From CAZAQV01 sp964487255 (GTDB lineage: Bacteria; Myxococcota_A; Polyangia; Polyangiales; CAZAQV01): DNA of 64,000 nt. Both the position numbers and the translations under genes were made by a program. Of the stretch, positions 63,955 through 64,000 are shown one piece after another. The stretch spans positions 1 through 64,000 of the forward strand of contig CAZAQV010000011.1 in assembly GCA_964487255.1 (NCBI GenBank). The letters are read 5' to 3'. The notes under the pieces were generated by a model. It had not been told where the DNA came from, searched no databases, and saw nothing but the letters and a program-made list of their open reading frames with translations. The stretch's first letter is position 1, and every line of letters starts with the position of its first letter.

Positions 63955-64000
63955 CGGTTTAGATTCCTGTTTTTCTTGTCGATCTCGTCTGTTGGGGTGT
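63955..64000 (-). promoter_or_regulatory. 5' region of the thiolase gene (partial)
   Basis: Only 46 bases upstream of the thiolase start are in the window. They are A/T-richer than the surrounding genes, which fits a leader or promoter, but no motif can be confirmed. Confidence 0.25.

Noticed and set aside
1..64000. tRNA, rRNA or riboswitch genes
   Set aside because: None could be recognised by eye from cloverleaf or conserved-core sequence; a covariance search would be needed to exclude small ones.

Overview
The window looks like a draft contig from a Gram-negative, myxobacteria-like (deltaproteobacterial) organism. This is inferred from the many lipoproteins with Asp- or Ala-rich spacers after the lipobox Cys, the tandem CheB-CheR-PAS and hybrid-kinase signalling proteins, a beta-propeller lipoprotein, PhoD-like phosphatase, FadL and DUF192 lipoprotein genes, and G+C-rich coding DNA. 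A run of 100 Ns (41889-41988) inside a tandem repeat shows that it is a scaffold. No rRNA, tRNA or CRISPR was recognised.

1-41.1 kb reads as a signalling, carbon and stress block. It opens with a truncated CheB-CheR-PAS protein and a hybrid histidine kinase whose start overlaps the CheB-CheR stop. Next is a tight operon for an acetyl-CoA-synthetase-like ligase, pyruvate dehydrogenase E1alpha, E1beta and E2, and an acyl carrier protein. A minus-strand operon then encodes a beta-propeller lipoprotein, a dihaem cytochrome c lipoprotein and a MacA-MacB-type exporter. From 20.5 to 41.1 kb the genes are typical of stress islands: phosphoribosyltransferase, alpha/beta hydrolase, tandem universal stress protein, a 2832-residue NdvB-like cyclic glucan synthase, BON, YtxH and CBS proteins (one CBS gene broken by a frameshift), a CtpI-like P-type ATPase, and a ribosome hibernation factor fused to a cold-shock domain.

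41.3-64 kb reads as ordinary chromosomal backbone. It has a GNAT acetyltransferase, two overlapping amidohydrolase genes (the second without its metal motif), a PhoD-like phosphatase, an N-degron set (aat, clpA, clpS), uroporphyrinogen-III synthase, a DUF192 lipoprotein, a cyclophilin, an alpha/beta-hydrolase lipoprotein, a FadL-type porin, a DUF1206 membrane protein and a thiolase.

The most interesting signal is a family of 76-78-nt dispersed elements in the second half only. Each begins CGATGARSG, has a central hairpin whose stem sequence varies while pairing is kept, and ends near AGCCGYGAAGAGYCA. Seven copies lie at 42.9, 43.0, 45.9, 49.6, 55.1, 55.2 and 61.6 kb. One copy carries a 25-nt hairpin-less mini-version in its loop, and the same mini-version forms part of the 85-bp tandem repeat at the assembly gap. 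At three sites the element supplies a stop or start codon of a neighbouring gene, and at two loci the 3' end of the gene has been tandemly duplicated together with it.
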